Shown here: positions 5,777 to 6,574 of the stretch, piece after piece
Layout: the number at the start of each line of letters is the position of its first letter
How positions within the stretch are numbered: the stretch's first letter is position 1
Assembly: GCA_030592105.1 (NCBI GenBank)
Contig: JAUVKE010000151.1
Coordinates: forward strand, 1-6,574
Direction of reading: 5' to 3'
Length of the DNA: 6,574 nt
Source of the DNA: Desulfobacteraceae bacterium
GTDB lineage: Bacteria; Desulfobacterota; Desulfobacteria; Desulfobacterales; BuS5
The notes under the pieces: model-generated
Databases searched by the model: none
What the model was told of the DNA's origin: nothing
Seen by the model: the letters and a program-made list of their open reading frames with translations, nothing else
Translations under genes and position numbers: made by a program

Positions 5777-6574
5777 CTACTTTTTCAAAATTGTTACTGA
5801 GCTGTTAGGACCGGCTCCCATAGCATGTGCCAAACCGATTTTTGCATCTTTTACCTGTCTTTCACCTGCTTCGCCCCGTAACTGGTTGATTATTTCACAT
5901 ATCTGGCCAAGACCTGTTGCTCCAAGAGGATGGCCTCTTGACATTAATCCGCCGTCAGTATTTACAGGAATTTTTCCATCAATATTAAAAACACCCTCTT
6001 TTAATAATTTTGCGGCTTCACCTTTTTTGCAAAAGCCTAATTTTTCAATATCCCATATCTCAGCAGATGCCATAGTGTCATAAGCCTGAACCACATCCAT
6101 ATCTTCTGGACCGTACCCTGTGGCCTCATATGCCTGGTTTGCAGAAAGTTCTACAATACCGACTTTGGCAGGATATTTCAGGCTTGCCATGGTACTGCTC
6201 ATCATCATACCTTCGCCATATACCCCGGATGTTATAACCGATGTTGCCACTGTAAGGCTGCGGCTTTTTGTTTTAAGCTTGTCTTTACTGCAGAGTATCA
6301 CCGCGGCGGCACCATCTGCCAGAGGGCAGCAATGAAACAGTCTTAAAGGTGTTGCCACTATTCTTGACGCCATAACCTCTTCGATCGTAACAGGTTTTTG
6401 AAATCTGGCATTAGGATTTAAAGCACCGTTTTTACGATTTTTTACGGTTACTCTTGAAAAATCTTCAATTGTTGTGCCGGTCTCTTCCATATACTCCATT
6501 GTTTCATTAGCATAATTTGCCATTTGTACGTTAAAACCAGAGGCAAGTTCCCATGGTAAAAATGCTGTGCTTGG
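5777..6574 (-). CDS. Thiolase-like protein (SCP2/lipid-transfer type), N-terminus cut by window edge
   Basis: The frame is open to the right edge: 17 codons precede the first visible Met at 6523, so that Met is internal and about 265 residues are seen of a family usually near 390. The nucleophilic Cys region lies outside the window. Visible landmarks, counted from that Met, are LNPNARFQ (35-42), CCPLADGAAA (65-74), VNTDGGLMSRGHPLGATG (187-204) with the thiolase His198, and a terminal GLAHAMGAGP (230-239). Where SCP2 thiolases carry HDCF, this protein reads AYDTM (147-151), lacking that His and Cys. The usual C-terminal Cys loop is also absent. Such proteins typically work with a DUF35 OB-fold partner, whose gene may lie just beyond the edge. 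It could cleave a 3-oxoacyl-CoA, or be a retro-aldolase like Ltp2. It is the first visible gene of the cluster and is coupled to the VOC gene. Confidence 0.88.
   Translation of the reverse strand, partial: PSTAFLPWELASGFNVQMANYANETMEYMEETGTTIEDFSRVTVKNRKNGALNPNARFQKPVTIEEVMASRIVATPLRLFHCCPLADGAAAVILCSKDKLKTKSRSLTVATSVITSGVYGEGMMMSSTMASLKYPAKVGIVELSANQAYEATGYGPEDMDVVQAYDTMASAEIWDIEKLGFCKKGEAAKLLKEGVFNIDGKIPVNTDGGLMSRGHPLGATGLGQICEIINQLRGEAGERQVKDAKIGLAHAMGAGPNSSVTILKK

Noticed and set aside
5700..6083. Plus-strand frame of 127 codons
   Set aside because: It is antisense to the VOC start and the conserved thiolase region, and has no recognisable motif.

Overview
The window looks like part of a Desulfobacterota-type (sulfate-reducer-like, anaerobic) chromosome. 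This is an inference from gene content: a glutaconate-type CoA-transferase, a thiolase-like protein of the kind that pairs with DUF35 proteins, an iron-sulfur flavoprotein and a methylmalonyl-CoA-epimerase-like VOC protein in one CoA-thioester cluster. Base composition does not settle the taxon. Every convincing gene lies on the minus strand, so transcription runs from the right edge to the left.

From 6574 down to 1406 there is a run of six genes, in transcription order: a thiolase-like protein (5' end cut by the window edge), a small VOC/epimerase-like protein, an FMN- and cluster-binding flavoprotein, a MaoC hot-dog hydratase, an SDR dehydrogenase, and a fused two-domain CoA-transferase. 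Together they read as a beta-oxidation-like route. The CoA-transferase would activate an acid, MaoC hydrate an enoyl-CoA, the SDR oxidise the 3-hydroxyacyl-CoA, and the thiolase-like enzyme cleave the product. The epimerase-like protein would fix a stereocentre, and the flavoprotein would handle electrons. The substrate cannot be read from the sequence. No acyl-CoA dehydrogenase or ligase is visible, so the cluster probably continues beyond the right edge. A good intrinsic terminator just after the CoA-transferase closes the unit.

Two gaps inside the cluster carry structure. The 153-base gap between the flavoprotein and MaoC holds a probable miniature inverted-repeat element (about 115 bp, 20/26 terminal inverted repeats, flanked by AAAATATT on both sides). 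The 123-base gap between the VOC gene and the flavoprotein holds a 10-bp hairpin, a tandem heptamer and a perfect 8-bp palindrome. The two gaps share a 14-bp direct repeat.

The left part (1-1010) is a different sort of sequence. It is one long open frame at about 50% GC, against roughly 22-50% in sampled lines of the cluster. It is cut by the left edge, has its own ribosome binding site, and I cannot assign it a function. An AT-rich gap of 395 bases separates it from the cluster.
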